Assembly (NCBI GenBank): GCA_014529385.2 | Contig: CM043963.1 | Location: 78,888,412 to 78,952,411 of the forward strand | Origin: Adiantum capillus-veneris | Lineage: Eukaryota; Streptophyta; Polypodiopsida; Polypodiales; Pteridaceae | Reading direction: 5' to 3' | Length of the DNA stretch: 64,000 nucleotides | In this document: positions 12,461 to 21,694 of the stretch, one piece after another | How positions within the stretch are numbered: the first letter of the stretch is position 1 | Layout of the letters: each line of letters begins with the position of its first letter | Notes under the pieces: model-generated | Told to the model about the DNA's origin: nothing | Databases searched by the model: none | What the model saw: the letters and a program-made list of their open reading frames with translations, nothing else | Translations under genes and position numbers: made by a program

Positions 12461-13200
12461 TCTAAAGATTCTATGTGTAGTTTTATTTTAGTGACCCAGG
12501 GCCATAGGGTTCTCTCTATGCCATCGAGGGCTGAAGGCCGTAGGGTCCCCTCTATGCTAGTAAGATCCTATGGCCCCAAGGCCACAAGGTGCCCTCATTC
12601 TTTCAAAAAAAACCCTCTATGCTCTATGCTCTATATTAGGAACCTATGGCCTTCAGGCCATAGGGTCCCATGTATGCCATAGGGAGCTATATTTGTCAAT
12701 AAAAAACACTATTTTCTCTATATTGTCACCATGTGGCTTGAAGGCCATAGGGTCCCCTCTATTCTAGTAAGAGTCCCTCCATGCTCTATATTGGCACCCT
12801 TTTGCCTAAAGTCCATAGGGTCCGCTCTATGCTAGTAAGAACGGATCTATGCTCTATATGGAACCCTGTATGCTAGAAACCACTATGAGGGTTTTTTGGC
12901 AACCTATGGCCATACGATGCTCTCTTTATGGCCATAGGGTTTGTTGAATACTAAGGAAAACTCTCCATGGTCTATATTTGGGCATCTAATGGAGGTTGTG
13001 CCATTTGCTAATAAGAAACCACCATTTCTCTAGGTTTTTCTTCTATTGTTTTACGACAACAAGGTGCCATGCTCCATGGCAATAATTTAAAAAAACCTAA
13101 ATGCTCTACATTGACACCCTATGGCGCAGGGCCCAGGTGTGCTCTATGCTACCCTAAACCCCTCTATGCTCTACGTTGACACCCTACTGCCCCAGGGCCA
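12461..13200. repeat. degenerate hairpin repeat family 3
   Basis: Irregular units with 'gccatagggtcccctctatgctagtaag' style linkers (short excerpts only) and repeated 'tctatgctctatattg'. The 'ggccatagggt' half-stem is recognisable many times, while the full palindrome is often lost. No gene is seen. Confidence 0.7.
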
Positions 13201-13206
13201 CAAGGT

Positions 13207-13207
<1 letters not shown>

Positions 13208-13290
<83 letters not shown>
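13208..13290. repeat. (CT)n microsatellite
   Basis: An unbroken CT run of about 83 bases. A GA run lies at 14050-14128 in the opposite sense, so the intervening 0.75 kb is bounded by complementary tracts. Confidence 0.97.
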
Positions 13291-13291
<1 letters not shown>

Positions 13292-13690
13292 AATTTAAAT
13301 TGTTAATTTGGCCTTATTATCAGTCCTCCCTCTCTCTCAGCTTCCTCTCCTCTGTTTGTCTCTCTTACTCTCCTTTTTCTCTCACTCCAAACAACTATTT
13401 ATCTCCCTCTTCTCATCTCTCCCCATTCATAAAGGGCTTCAATATCTACCGGTGGCATCGTCATTCATGCACCCCCTACCACATCTCCTCTTTCTAGGAC
13501 CTATCTCACACCAACAGAAAGGTTAGTTCTTTTGTGTTTTTCTGTTTTACAATTTTACTATTTTAATAATTTACAATTTTACTATTTTACAATTTTATTG
13601 TTTTACAGTTTTACTATTTTACAGTTTTATTGTTTTACAGTTTTACTATTTTTTTAAAGAGAGCGGTAAATAATTTTTTTTGTTACAGAT
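13291..13690. other. pyrimidine-rich stretch and AT minisatellite
   Basis: A CT-rich stretch (13318-13500) is followed by 'agaaaggttagttc', then by repeats of TTTTACAGTTTTACTA and variants (about 13545-13650), then by 'tttttttgttacag' at 13674-13688. This looks like a 5'-untranslated exon, an intron with a simple-repeat body and a 3' splice site. No long open frame follows with a recognisable domain. The transcript reading is inference. Confidence 0.4.
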
Positions 13691-13737
13691 TGAGCTTACC
13701 TGTGAGGCACTGCGTAGAGAGGGAGAGAGAACGCGAA

Positions 13738-13990
13738 AGAGGCGGCACCACAGGGCGGCAACGGGCGTATTCGATGTCATGAGAGGGAGGCACCACAGGG
13801 CGGCAACAGGCGGCACCACAGGGCGGCAATGGGTGGCTATTCGATGTCGTGAGAGGGCGGCACCACAGGCGCAGCAAGGGCGACAGAGGGGCCCAAAAGA
13901 GGCGTTTGGGAGAGGCGTAGGGAGGGCACACTGAGGGCGTTTAGGAGAGGAGCAAGGAGCGTGCACGGAGGGCGTTTAGGAGAGAAGCAA
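13738..13990. repeat. GC-rich minisatellite
   Basis: Repeats of GGCGGCACCACAGGGCGGCA with 'acgggcgtattcgatgtc' or 'atgggtggctattcgatgtc' between them, then two copies of GAGGGCGTTTAGGAGAG plus 'agcaaggagcg'. It is open in more than one frame on both strands purely because of composition. It is the only GC-rich island in this part of the window. Confidence 0.8.
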
Positions 13991-14043
13991 GGAGCGCGCA
14001 GAGCTGTGCTCGAGAGAGAAGACTAGGGTTTCAAAAATTTTGA

Positions 14044-14047
<4 letters not shown>

Positions 14048-14116
<69 letters not shown>

Positions 14117-14128
14117 AAGAGAGAGATA
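14048..14128. repeat. (GA)n microsatellite
   Basis: A GA run of about 60 bases followed by GAAA-interrupted repeats. It is complementary in sense to the CT run at 13208. Confidence 0.95.
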
Positions 14129-14889
14129 GAGATTAGGTTAAAATTTCAAATTTCAAAATTTGACTTTCAAGTTTTAAACATAAACTTCCCGCTCTCTTTT
14201 ATTTTGAATTTTGAAGAGTTTATAATCGTTTTCTTAGGAGGAGAGTCATAGCAAAAAAATAAATAAAAATCTACGTGAGACTTTTTCAATGCCCGTGTCG
14301 TCTCGCTACGAATGGAACGACACCCATGGTCAAAATCTCAGTCCCGGGACCAAAATCACATACTGAAAAATACACTAAAAAACATTCAAAATTAGAGAAT
14401 TTTCCCTTGAAAAAAGTGCGATTATTTTTCGTGCACTATTGATCCGGAGACTTGAAAACACATTTTAGAAAAATTTGGGGTAAGCAAAAAAAAAAAAAGG
14501 CTTTTTTTGCCACATGCAATTGCGCACTAATTGCACGTGTTTTGAAAGTGTAAGTATACATGCAACATACATGTATATATTTATACAAATAGTATTTAAA
14601 CGAGGAGGTCATATACTAGAATGGGTTGCAAAGGTGCTGGTGCGCATTTGCGAAGAGGCTTGTAAAGGTGCAATTTGATCACACATTTGATCATGCGATA
14701 CATACACACCATTGTTTTTTATGTCCCTTCAAAGACGTAAACATGTCATATGGATGTACATCCAGGAGACTACTTGAGACACGGTCTCTAGATATAATCA
14801 ATGGTTGTGGCATATTATCAATGAATGTGGATGTGCCATGTGGCATATCGTGCGGCTCATACGTACCCCCTTATGTCCTGGCAGGCTCT
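14129..14889. other. no gene seen
   Basis: AT-rich unique sequence with a few short direct repeats (TTCAAATTTCAAAATTTGA near 14145). A short open frame at 14626-14973 has no recognisable domain and runs into the next repeat family. I see nothing functional that can be supported. Confidence 0.5.
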
Positions 14890-16545
14890 AGCTTTCTGAA
14901 ATCACTATATATAGCACCCTGTGGCCCAAAGTCCATAGGATGCATATATAGCTCACCACAAAACACGAATTGAGGAGACCTTGTGGTCATAAATCCATAA
15001 GATCTATATATATTTATCTAGAAACATCAACTATAGAATCCTATGGACTTTTGTCCGTAGGATGGTCATATAGCCATCATGAAACACCTACATATAGGGC
15101 CCTATGGACCTAAGGCCATAGGATGTATATATATAATCACTCCCTAGGCTATGGACCTTGTGGTCATAAATCCATAAGATCTATATATATTTAGCTAGAA
15201 ACATCAACTATAGCATCCTATGGCCTTTTGTCTGTAGGATGTTCATATACTCATCATGAAACACCTACATATAGGGCCCTATGGACCTAAGGCCATAGGA
15301 TGTATATATATATTCATATCAATACACCTACATATAGCATCCCATGGACCTAAGTCCAAAGGATGTATACAAACTCATTGTGTCCCTAAGGCCACATGAT
15401 GCTATATACCCATCATGAGACAACTACATATAGCGCCCTATCTCCCTCAATACAAAACGCCTTGATAAAACATCATATAGACTAAAGTCCATATGATTTA
15501 TATATAGTCAACACAAAACATCTACATATAGTGCCCTATGGTCCTAAGGCCATAGAATGTTATAGACCCATTGCGAGACAATTACATATAGTTCCCTATG
15601 CCCCTTAGACCATAGGATGTGTATGTATGCATTGCGAAACACCTACATATATCATCCAATGGCCCTAAGGCCACTGGATATTATATACCCATCATGAGAC
15701 AACTATGTATAGTGTCCTATGGCCCTTAGGCCATAGTATGTGTATAGTTGCATCGCAAAACACCTACATATAGCTCTATATTGGCCCTAAGGCCATAGAA
15801 TGTTATATACCCATCGTGAGATAACTACATATAGTTCCCTATGGCCCTCAGTCCATAGGATGTGTATAGTTGCATCATGAAACACCTACATATAGCATCC
15901 TATGGCTCTAATTCCACAGGATGTTAAATACCCATCGTGAGACAACTACAAATAGTGCCCTATGGCCCTCAGGCCATAGGATGTGTACAGTTGCATCGCG
16001 AAACACCTACATATAGCATCCTATGGCCCTAAGGCCACAAGATGTTATATACCCATCATGAGACAACTACATATAGTGTCCTATGGCCTTTAGGCCATAG
16101 GATGTGTACAGTTGCATCACAAAACACCTACATATAGCTCTATATTGGCCATAAGGCCATAGAATGTTATATACCCATCGTGAGATAACTACATATAGTG
16201 CCCTATGGCCCTCAGTCCATAGGATGTGTATAGTTGCATCATGAAACACCTACATATAGCATCTTATGGCCCTAAGGCCACAGGATGTTAAATACCCATT
16301 GTGAGACAACTACAAATAGTGCCCTATGGCCCTAACGCCACAGGATGTATATTTACTCAACACAAAACACCTACATAAAACATCATATGGACTAAAGACC
16401 ATATGATTTATACATACTCAATATGAACCACCTACATATAGCATCATATGGCCCTAAGTCCATAGGATTCTGTATATCCATCATGAAACAACCACATATA
16501 GTGCCCTCTGTGTATATAATCATAATGAAACACCTACATATATAC
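14890..16545. repeat. hairpin repeat family 4 (~60-bp half units)
   Basis: About 60-bp units, often paired into ~120-bp dimers. One half reads CACCTACATATAGCATCC then TATGGCCCTAAGGCCATAGG; the other reads GAGACAACTACATATAGTGCC then TATGGCCCTCAGGCCATAGG. Linkers are 'gatgttatatacccatcatga' type and 'gatgtgtacagttgcatcgcga' type (excerpts). The stem CATCCTATGGCC/GGCCATAGGATG can fold. Family 1 shares the stem and nothing else. Confidence 0.85.
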
Positions 16546-16606
16546 TCACAATAAAATGACTTTGTGATGGTTTTCTTAACAAATATTTATTGAAACCTTC
16601 TTGCAG

Positions 16607-17063
16607 GAATGGATTTAATCAAGGTGATAGAGTATGCATGTTTGTAGCCACACAAAAGGTTGCCCTTGGGAGTGTCTGTGAGACAAACCCAAATGCATAT
16701 TGCTCAGGAATGCTTATTGGTGAAGGAAATGTATCGGTGTCAGTTGATTTGTGTTTTCAAAAAGCACTTATTCCATTTCCAACAATGGATGCATTGACAG
16801 TGGGAGATGCTTTTCACAGTATTGTGAAATGGAGTACTGGGTTGCTACAACATATGGATGAGATACACTACGAAGGGGTTTCTATGTCTGAGACTCACAA
16901 AGGAATGGGAGCATTCGAGGCACAATCTGATGGAATGAGCTATAGGGAGGTTTGGAAGGATAAGAGGGTTCAACTTTGGGATGAAAGCAAAACACGTTGC
17001 CAGGAGTTTTTTGGAGCAAGGGATTGCGCATATGTACATATACATGCATGGTGCATCAAATAA
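16607..17063 (+). pseudogene. isolated DUF8039-like exon (CACTA-associated)
   Basis: The open frame starts after a good 3' splice site (ttgaaaccttcttgcag, ending 16606), so the true start is upstream in a lost or repeat-filled exon. The first ~70 residues read as a small beta-rich domain: 'KVALGSVCETNPNA', then 'VSVDLCFQKALIPFPT' and 'TVGDAFHSIVKW'. This is the pattern of DUF8039, a domain common in plant Ptta/En/Spm-associated proteins. The rest (HMDEIHYEG... to a stop at 17061-17063) is unplaced. No partner exons are visible, since the 1.7 kb upstream is hairpin repeats. It is probably a fragment of a CACTA gene. The family call is from memory of the pattern only. Confidence 0.45.
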
Positions 17064-17865
17064 AGAATTGCCCATTTTTCAGAGCCAGGTGGTTATGTGG
17101 GGCCCACATGTGTACAAGTAGGACAGGGTGTACATAGTGCATCGATTTTCACTATTACCAGTACCAGTGTGTTTTTTCTACAATAATGAGGAGTTGGTAG
17201 CGCGTAAAACTTCTCGAGGAAGCTATCCGCGGGCCGAGGACATGAGGTAAGCAGGTGCGTCAGATGGCATCGAGTGGCGTCAGGAGGTCGAACGGGGTCA
17301 ATACTTGCACGCGGAGAAGTATGGACACGATGTGGGTGTTTTCTTGTGATACTTATGTAGAAAGGTCATCATGAGGACCACTTTTTGGGGCCACTTCACG
17401 TGGTTGTGGGATGCATTATTTGAAAAAACTGAGTGCCAGGTGTGTGGATGATGCAAAAAGGTGACAACTATGCACTACGAGGTCAGTTTTTGGCCTATTC
17501 GGGGTCCGTTTGAGGTCATCTAAAAGGCCACGGGTGCCCAACTAATAAAGCTAAGTGTGGGAACTGAAAAAACTGAGAGAAGACCAGAGAAAACGTGGAG
17601 AAGAGAGGAGGAACATCCGGAGGTGTGTTTTTGGGGTTTTTGGAGCATTTTTTGGCCGTAAACTACTCATCCGAGGTCAGATTTGAGCACTGTGACATTG
17701 TAGGGTGGGGTTTTTGGGCGTTCCAAACGCAATGACGCTGTCCATTTTTCCAAATTCCTCACAGATTTTTTGTTTTTTTTTTTGTGTAATCTTCTCCAGT
17801 GAGTGAAGCCTCTACTTAACTTTGTGGTTATATCTGGTGTATTTCCTCAATACTGTGTAAACTAT
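17064..17865. other. no gene seen
   Basis: Unique sequence of mixed composition with a poly-T tract near 17765-17780. No open frame with a domain. It may be the upstream part of the diverged LTR that ends at 18174, but I cannot place an LTR start. Confidence 0.5.
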
Positions 17866-18064
17866 TTGCCCCACTGGTGTTGGGCTGAGCCTCATTGAGT
17901 CTAAACAACAGCAATTTTCCTCATTTGAGCTGAATTGAGAGTGTGTGTGTGTGAGTGTGTATGTGTGAGTGTTGAGTGGGCAAGTGGGAAATCTCTCTCT
18001 TCTCACTCCGTCTGTGTGTTTCCTGTCTCGGCCAGGCTGGTTGTGTAAGCCGAGTGGTGCCCCA

Positions 18065-18106
<42 letters not shown>

Positions 18107-18192
18107 CTTCCCAAGAGTGTGTCTCAGGTCGTTATAGAGGCGCTGTGTGTGTTTTCATCCCGCTCACATTCTTTTGGTGCCCCCACGGAGGA
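17866..18192 (+). mobile_element. LTR 3' end remnant with primer binding site (A)
   Basis: GT-rich stretch with a (GT)n run at 18067-18104, then 'cttcccaagagtgtg', 'atagaggcgctg' and at 18175-18192 TGGTGCCCCCACGGAGGA. The same 18-mer follows the B1 LTR at 19653, so it is a primer binding site by position. The preceding sequence resembles the end of the B1 LTR only loosely ((GT)n, 'cttccaaga', 'gtagaggccgcc'). Only nine bases (18193-18201) separate this site from the next LTR. The tRNA is not identified. Confidence 0.6.
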
Positions 18193-18201
18193 TCTATATT
18201 T

Positions 18202-19472
18202 TGTTGGTTTTCCTTGCTTCTAGAGGTTTACAATAAAAGAAAGAGCGAGAACAACCTCTTGGAAAAATTCAAAAAATGATTTGATGGGAATTTTTTCTTG
18301 ACTAGTTCACCGGAGGTGAAAGGTAGAGGGAGAACCTAGTGGTAAAGGGAAGGGAAAATATGTAAATGTGAAAAGAAAATAAATGATGTGGTTGTGGAGC
18401 CATGCACCCATGATTCAAGGGTCATGAGTGGCTCATATCATCATGGCTTTGGAGCCATATGATGATTCAAACAGATGGGACCCAAGTGGAAGACTTGGTA
18501 AAGGAAGGAAACAGACACATGATTTTGTTGGATTTAAAAAAAATACTTCCACTCCGATCCAAGAAAAGTTGTCTTCATCAAAGTTGTAGCTGATGAGCTG
18601 GAGATTCTGACCATATTTTTTTTATAATTTTTGCATCTACGGTCTAGGAGATATGGCCAAAATGGCGGACGCCAGTTTTTTCAACTGTGGTGGAGACCAC
18701 CCCCTCTACCTTTACACACACACCCTTCCTTTTCCACATTGAGACCTTCTCTAAAAATCAGCCATTAGTCTTCTCACCCTCCCCTCCTTCCTCCTCTCTC
18801 TCAAGCTCAAAAAACCATCACAAATTCCTCTTCTAATCACCTCTCAAATCATGCTTAATCTTGTTGTAATTCATAAGTTCTCATTCAACCCCTTTCTATT
18901 ATTACTAGATATGCATTGATTTTATGTAGATTCTTTACATTTTAAAATAAGGAAGCTCTTGGACTCAAGCTATGGAGGAAGGAGTGAAGACAACACAAGT
19001 GATGATGGAGCCAATTAGTTGCAAATTGATCAACAAATCACTTGGAAGGAGCTTCTTCATTGGTTGAATGTCCCTAATCAAGCTTCATTTGTACAAATTG
19101 CACTTGGATCTTAACCTCACTCCTAATCACTCTCTTTCCTATATAAAGAGCCCCCTCCCCCTTTGTAATTTCAAGTATCCCTCAGCCCCATTGAGTCTTT
19201 GTATCACTCATCATGAGCCCATAAAGCTCATTCATTCACTCTATTCTTGCACATTTTAGATTGCAAATTGTTTTATGCTAGTAACCTCCCCTCCTCTTAC
19301 TTATGTTAATTAAGAGAGATCTTTTATGTGTGTGTGAGAGTGCTTGATGTGATTTTGGCTAATTCTTGAGTTGTTGTTTAGTAATCTACATGCTATTTGT
19401 GTTGGGAGTGCTTGAAGTTATCCATTCCTTGTACACACACTAAGGTTAATGCTTCATTCATAGTGATAGTTC

Positions 19473-19537
<65 letters not shown>

Positions 19538-19651
19538 CGGTCCTAGTCCATGCTTCCAAGACTAGGTGGTGCCCTCATCTCATTTCCCTTGTGGCGCAAT
19601 GGAGTGTGTTTTGGTGTAGAGGCCGCCATTCCAAATTTCCTTCGTCATAAA
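18202..19651 (+). repeat. LTR of element B, copy 1
   Basis: Starts TGTTGGTTTTCC and ends ...CTTCGTCATAAA. It matches 33864-35484 at high identity. The length is ~1450 bp against 1621 bp in the other copy. The difference is explained by microsatellite length and a ~115-bp tandem duplication in the second copy. The ends are not canonical TG...CA unless the last four bases are excluded. Confidence 0.85.
19138..19149 (+). promoter_or_regulatory. TATA box in LTR B1
   Basis: CCTATATAAAGA preceded by CT-rich sequence and followed by a C-rich stretch. It is conserved in the second LTR at 34911-34922. This is the likely start of element transcription about 30 bp downstream. Confidence 0.65.
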
Positions 19652-19652
19652 T

Positions 19653-19670
19653 TGGTGCCCCCACGGAGGA
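19653..19670 (+). other. primer binding site of element B1
   Basis: TGGTGCCCCCACGGAGGA directly after the LTR, identical to 18175-18192. The priming tRNA was not identified from memory. Confidence 0.7.
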
Positions 19671-19697
19671 GTTCTCAAGCAGCGCTCTGTCAATCCT

Positions 19698-20201
19698 ATG
19701 AAGGAAGGTCCATCAAATTCTCCAAGACTTCCACTATGGTCTCCCCAAGAAGCTCGAGAAAAGAAGCGTCTTTATCGACAAACGGCACGTATGCGGGTAA
19801 AGAGAGTTAACTACATACACCCTTCTTTGCTTCAAGGAAAATTTTGTAGTCATCAAGTCCCTAGGTCAAAGCATTGTGTTGAGTGCTTCGTGGCTAGTGC
19901 GAAGACCCTTCCTTTGAAGCCTCGAATTCAGGTGGTGAAAGTACTTTCAAACTCGGGTATTAACAAGTTTTTGGAGGGGGAGCTACACATCAATGGGGAG
20001 CGGTATTGGCAAGAGGCTACATATGGTGATGCACTCCAACTACTACTAGCAAGAAGGCTCAAGGTAGTTGAGAGGGTAGCCATTGAACCATATGAACTCT
20101 ACAAAGCTAAAGATGGTCACACCAAAGCTAGGCTAATCACTGGTGAGCAAATTCTTCGCATCTCTCAAATGGTGGGATCCAAGAGAGCTGAACTTCAATG
20201 A
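19698..20201 (+). CDS. leader ORF of element B (unknown)
   Basis: A 167-residue open frame between the primer binding site and gag, very basic near the N-terminus (EAREKKRLYRQTARMRVKR). It has no zinc finger or protease motif. The last part (from 'KARLITGEQILRISQ') is repeated in copy 2 directly after the CACTA right end. It could be a gag N-terminal extension, since a 450-bp stretch with no clear frame (20202-20650, repeated in copy 2) separates it from gag. Function is not known. Confidence 0.4.
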   Translation: MKEGPSNSPRLPLWSPQEAREKKRLYRQTARMRVKRVNYIHPSLLQGKFCSHQVPRSKHCVECFVASAKTLPLKPRIQVVKVLSNSGINKFLEGELHINGERYWQEATYGDALQLLLARRLKVVERVAIEPYELYKAKDGHTKARLITGEQILRISQMVGSKRAELQ

Positions 20202-20688
20202 AGTGCTTCATGGAAGTTTGTATTTAATGCACCAATGAATAATCCCATTTTCTACAACTTTCAATCAGTTCAGAATATTAGGGTGAATGTGCGTATTGAT
20301 AGAAAGATTTTTTTCCAACAAAGATTGGTCTTCTATTTTGGAGCTGAGAGGTTGAGAGAGATATTGTTGTCCCCTGACCCTATAATATTTCCTATTTTGG
20401 AGTATAATGTATCTTTTGATGTTCACATCTTCATCTTGCTTTAAGCATACTCCATGAATCATAGGGATTGATATGGACCTTTCCAACCTCTTGCTAGACA
20501 AACTATGCATATAATAGCTAGCACAAAGCTTAGATTCCAAAACATCATAAGGAACTTGCTAGGCCCTTGTCGTCTAGCTAAGATTAATGCATCTATCAAT
20601 CCATTTATTCTACCCTTAATAAGATATGATTTGGGCCTAGACGTTTTCATCTTTGTGCTGTATTGAGAGGAAGGCAACCCATTTTATG

Positions 20689-21690
20689 ATGGCTTTTTCT
20701 AATTTTTTTGGGCGTAGTGGGGAAAATGCTGGGGATTTTTTGGATAACTTGGAGATGGCTTTCCTTGTCTCTGGGAGGGATGACGAAGCATTGAAATTGA
20801 GAGCTTTTCCTTTGGTGCTCAAAGAAGAAGCTAGGGTATGGTTCCAGGCTCTAGATCCAACCCAAAGTGCTGATTGGGAGGGATTGAAGGCGGCTTTCCT
20901 ACGAAGATTTCAACAAGCCAATTTGGCAGAAGAACTATGGCAACGGCTTCTGGCCCTTCATCAAGTTGACCCTCATGGTTATGCAACCTATGAGGAAGGT
21001 TTTCTGAAACTTTGGGGGCAATGGTCAGACTCACTAAACCCTGGTGAGCGAGCTCCCAATTGCCTCCAAAAGGATCGATTTATCTCAGGTTTGTACCTCT
21101 TGCTAAGGTAGAAGGTAAAGAGCAAATTTTGAAATACTTTTGAAGATGCCTTAAGGATTGCTAGGGAAAAGAATCGAAAGATTCTCTATCAAGCCCAAGC
21201 TGGCCAGCTAGCTTTGGGAGGCAATATCACAACTATGGAAGCTTCTCACGTACCTCCAAATGTGCCTAATGCACCAGACATCAATAGAGGTCAACAAGAA
21301 GATATGCTCCAACAAATAAACAATCTCAAAAACCAGCTAGAGGGTTTGAGAGTAAATCTTGTGCAGGGTGCAAGAAGGCCTATTGAGGGGAATGGTGGGA
21401 ATCGGCCACCAATACGACGTCAAGCAAGGGAAATGTTGTGTTACAATTGTGGGGAAAATGGCCACGGCATGTATAATTGCCCTCATCCCAGAAGATATGA
21501 CTACCCTGTTAGAGGTCCTCGACAACAAGTAAGTCCTCCCTGTGCTACAGCTCAAGCACAACCACAACCTCAAATTTTGCAGCCACCTCGTGCTCAAGCT
21601 CAAGCCCCTGCTACTCAACCAAATGTGTTGCATCATAAGGATGGAGGAGGTCATCAAGGGCAGAAGCAACTAGGAAGAAATAGCTAAAGG
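20689..21690 (+). pseudogene. gag of element B1
   Basis: Starts MAFSNFFGRSGENAGDFLDN and has a retrotransposon gag core ('EEARVWFQALDP', 'WEGLKAAFLRRFQQ', 'YEEGFLKLWGQ'). In-frame stops lie at 21109-21111 (TAG) and 21130-21132 (TGA), after which the same frame goes on (EDALRIAREKNRK). A CCHC zinc knuckle (CYNCGENGHGMYNC) lies at about 21440-21481. A Gln/Pro/Ala-rich tail follows, and the frame closes at 21685-21687. Both early stops are one C-to-T change from Gln or Arg codons. Gag would form the particle and bind the RNA. Confidence 0.85.
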
Positions 21691-21694
21691 GAAG

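Noticed and set aside
14626-14973. 115-residue plus-strand frame
   Set aside because: No recognisable domain and its end lies in hairpin family 4 repeats.
20235-20444. 69-residue frame present in both B copies (also 31270-31479)
   Set aside because: Conserved only because the two copies are near-identical DNA; AT-rich with no motif, so not called as a gene.
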